Notes under the pieces: model-generated
Database searches by the model: none
Told to the model about the DNA's origin: nothing
Seen by the model: the letters and a program-made list of their open reading frames with translations, nothing else
Source: Oenanthe sinensis
Taxonomy: Eukaryota > Streptophyta > Magnoliopsida > Apiales > Apiaceae
Assembly: GCA_028671895.1 (NCBI GenBank)
Contig: CM053810.1
Span: 67,085,501 to 67,149,500, forward strand
Direction of reading: 5' to 3'
DNA: 64,000 bases
Program-made: the position numbers and the translations under genes
Part shown: positions 61,521-64,000 of the stretch, in pieces
How the letters are laid out: the number at the start of each line of letters is the position of its first letter
Numbering within the stretch: the first letter of the stretch is position 1

Positions 61521-63734
61521 TATCAATCAGCTCAAATGGCAAACAACTTTCAGATTGTGAGTTCTACGTACATCTTACCGTCTGGCCCTCGTATAGTTTG
61601 ATTTTTAGCTCAAATGTCACAATTAGATGCCAAAGTTTTCTCATCAGGAGAGGCAGATATATGTTCCGATAGATGAAAAACTGTCATATGTAAGAAATAC
61701 CGCTGGTAGTAGCAAATATGTTTTTACACTTTAGGAAGAAAAAGATATCAATGTGTACTGTTTTGTTGTAGAAATACATGTAGGCTCTGTAGATATAACA
61801 AAGTCATCATTCTGCCCCATTTATATAGGCAATTCCTGTTGAAATGCGATAGATACTGGAAACCATTTACAGATACATTAGTGGATTATCCTGTCATCTT
61901 TTACAATATATACAGTGTTATCCAAGACATGCCAGCATTTTCTGGAAAATTCTGCTTCAGATTAAAGAGGAGTTTGTTTTACTTTGGGAGATCAACTTAT
62001 AAGCTCATCTGCTCAAGTAAAATTGAGCAACATAACAAAAACGTAGGAGATAAGTACCTAAAATTACCATACCGGTAAAAACCAACTGTTTTAACATCCT
62101 CGTAACACATTTACTAGAAACATATTTTTTTAAATGCATCTTGTCCCGTATTATTTTTTACGAAAAAATATAATAAAATTGAAAATGCATTTAAAATTAA
62201 CATGTGATCTAGATACGTTACACTTAAACATATACTAAGATGAGTTTTTTTGCACTTTGCATCCCCGTGGTTTTTTTCATTGTCACTTTGGTACCCATAT
62301 TTTTATTGGTAACACTTTGCATCCCACAACATTTATTTTCGGTGCATTTTGCACCCTTTCCATAAAAAACCCAGGGGTATTTTTGGAAATTCAAAATTTT
62401 TAATATAATCAGATCTTTATTAAGCTTTTTGACCCTCTAAACGATATTTTTTGGAAAATTTTAAAGAACGAAAGTTGTAGAGAACATAAAGATCTTTTCA
62501 AAACAATTGAGTTCGAAATTTTCGGGATTATAACGAAATTGGAATTAAATAAAACCTATGTTTAATGAATTTGTAAATTTGTTTTGATCCTCTAAACGAT
62601 ATTTTATGAAAAAATTTAAAGAATGAAAGTTGTAGATAACGAAATTTTTTTCTTAAAATGATAAGGTTCAAAATTTCCGGGGAATTAAATAAACCACGCT
62701 TAATAAATTTGTAAATTAAAAAAAGTGTTCTAAATATCTTTAATTTTTTTTTAAAATAAGTAAGAAACATAATATGAGTGAACATCATAAACGAAAGTTA
62801 TAAGTAATTAAAAATAATTTCTGAATTATATCGTTTAGAGGATCAAAATATCATTCTTTAAATTTTTTCATAAAATATCGTTTAGAGGATCAAAACAAAT
62901 TTACAAATTCATTAAACATAGGTTTTATTTAATTCCAATTTCGTTATAATCCCGAAAATTTCGAACTCAATTGTTTTGAAAAGATCTTTATGTTCTCTAC
63001 AACTTTCGTTCTTTAAAATTTTCCAAAAAATATCGTTTAGAGGGTCAAAAAGCTTAATAAAGATCTGATTATATTAAAATTTTTGAATTTCCAAAAATAC
63101 CCCTGGGTTTTTTATGGAAAGGGTGCAAAATGCACCGAAAATAAATGTTGTGGGATGCAAAGTGTTACCAATAAAAATATGGGTACCAAAGTGACAATGA
63201 AAAAAACCACGGGGATGCAAAGTGCAAAAAACTCTACTAAGATAGATCAAACTTTTGAGATTTATTGTTTTAAACATTTTATCTTAAGTTTGTGTTGAAA
63301 AGACATCTTACATTAAAAATATGGAAGTATATTATATGAATACTTCTTTTTTTTTTATATACTTTTGCTTACAATTTAAGTTCAGAATGGTATAATAAAA
63401 TTTATTTAAAAATATTGTTACAAGAAGATTCTGCATCAATACAAGCTTATTTTTTATTTATCCTTTGGACAAGTGACTTGTTTCCTTGGATGAGAGGTTA
63501 AATTTGACCAGCCCATTTTGAAAATTCTGATCAGATTGAGCTTAAACAGGGCATGAAATACAATTTAGCACATTCTAACTCTGGGGCCAGCACCGTGACA
63601 AAATGTAAGCTTTATATCTGGCAACTTTTTATCGGGTGGAGTACTGGAAGCAAAAGAGAAGCATAAACATGATATGCAGGGAGATATAAAGAGACAAAGA
63701 GTGCTAACAATTAGGTTACTACAGATTAAGCCAC
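61521..63734. other. Intergenic region containing the large palindromic MITE
   Basis: The 3' UTR of the membrane-protein gene should occupy the first few hundred bases. The main structure is the 993-base palindrome at 62242-63234. Outside it I see no gene, RNA or other repeat. Confidence 0.55.
62242..63234. mobile_element. Mutator-like MITE: near-perfect 385-bp inverted repeats with 9-bp target duplication
   Basis: The left arm 62242-62626 and right arm 62851-63234 are reverse complements with only two visible differences (T-run length and one A/T swap). The ends read GAGTTTTTTTGCAC and GTGCAAAAAACTC, and TACTAAGAT flanks both sides (62233-62241 and 63235-63243), the 9-bp duplication typical of MULEs. 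The central 224 bases hold a diverged partial third copy of the inner arm. Within each arm a unit beginning GA(C/T)CCTCTAAACGATATTTT is partly duplicated. No open frame of note; it depends on a transposase elsewhere. Confidence 0.88.
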
Positions 63735-63856
63735 CTATTTTCTCAAATTTCCTTCAAGTCTTTCAATTGCAGCACCGACGCCACTCTCTGCTCCTTCACT
63801 TTCATCTGCTACTGTCCCCTCATTAGCTTTCTCCACAAGTTTCAAATGAATCCAAC
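63735..63856 (-). CDS. Probable terminal exon of an unidentified gene entering from the right
   Basis: On the minus strand an acceptor (ATAG) at 63857-63860 is followed by an open phase that reads WIHLKLVEKANEGTVADESE... and ends RLEGNLRK then TAG at 63735. 122 bases, that is two leftover bases plus 40 codons including the stop. The acidic, Gly/Ala-containing tail does not identify a family. Upstream exons would lie beyond position 64000. It could be a chance open frame, but codon usage and the acceptor look real. Confidence 0.45.
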
Positions 63857-64000
63857 CTATCAAGAAAAGATTTGACACATTTGAGCATTATTTCCAACAT
63901 GATATGATCGATCCCTGTCTGAAATGTTACTAATTTCAACACAAAAAAATGGCAACTTCAACCCAAGTATTTATTTAACTGATCATCTGATAACGGTAAC

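Overview
This is plant nuclear DNA from a eudicot. The genes are intron-rich with GT-AG introns, the intergenic DNA is very AT-rich, and miniature transposons, SINEs and one Ty1/copia element are scattered through it. Protein style and AT-rich introns would fit an asterid (possibly Apiaceae), but I cannot fix the species. All gene identities come from reading translations and recalling protein families; no search was run.

Layout: (1) 636-11690, minus strand: bifunctional pantothenate kinase 2 (PANK2) with an N-terminal type II kinase and the start of a C-terminal DUF89 phosphatase. I traced 18 exons (756 codons, in frame throughout). The last ~140 codons lie off the left edge. (2) 13478-15647, minus: the mitochondrial Fe-S scaffold ISU1, 3 exons, 167 aa. 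(3) 15648-25776: about 10 kb of gene-free, repeat-rich DNA. (4) 25777-30622, plus: a BOR1-type borate exporter, 12 coding exons, 717 aa. (5) 33420-36107, plus: a GDSL esterase (CPRD49 / isoamyl-acetate-hydrolysing type) that looks broken, with a ~417-bp MITE-like insertion inside coding exon 1 and an in-frame TAA in exon 5. (6) 37233-41188, minus: plastid phosphoenolpyruvate/phosphate translocator, 9 exons, 398 aa. (7) 41189-47284: another long repeat-filled gap. (8) 47285-50446, plus: a probable plastid protein with two UVR motifs and an ApaG domain, 285 aa. (9) 52589-56741: a degenerate copia retrotransposon with a perfect 5-bp target duplication and a truncated 5' LTR. (10) 59415-61520, plus: a multi-pass membrane protein of unknown function, 349 aa. 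(11) 62242-63234: a striking 993-bp near-perfect palindrome with a 9-bp target duplication (Mutator-like MITE). (12) 63735-63856, minus: probable last exon of a gene that enters from the right edge.

The genes are ordinary, unrelated housekeeping and transport genes: CoA synthesis, Fe-S assembly, boron export, plastid PEP import. They form no operon or cluster. I found no convincing new biological system. The unusual signals are in the mobile DNA and its effect on genes: the disrupted GDSL gene, the long palindrome, nested Tourist-like MITEs, a spaced ATGCGTAT motif array, a degenerate 7-copy repeat, a perfect hairpin in a PANK2 intron, a candidate GC-AG intron in PANK2, and candidate AUGUAA minimal uORFs upstream of the boron transporter.
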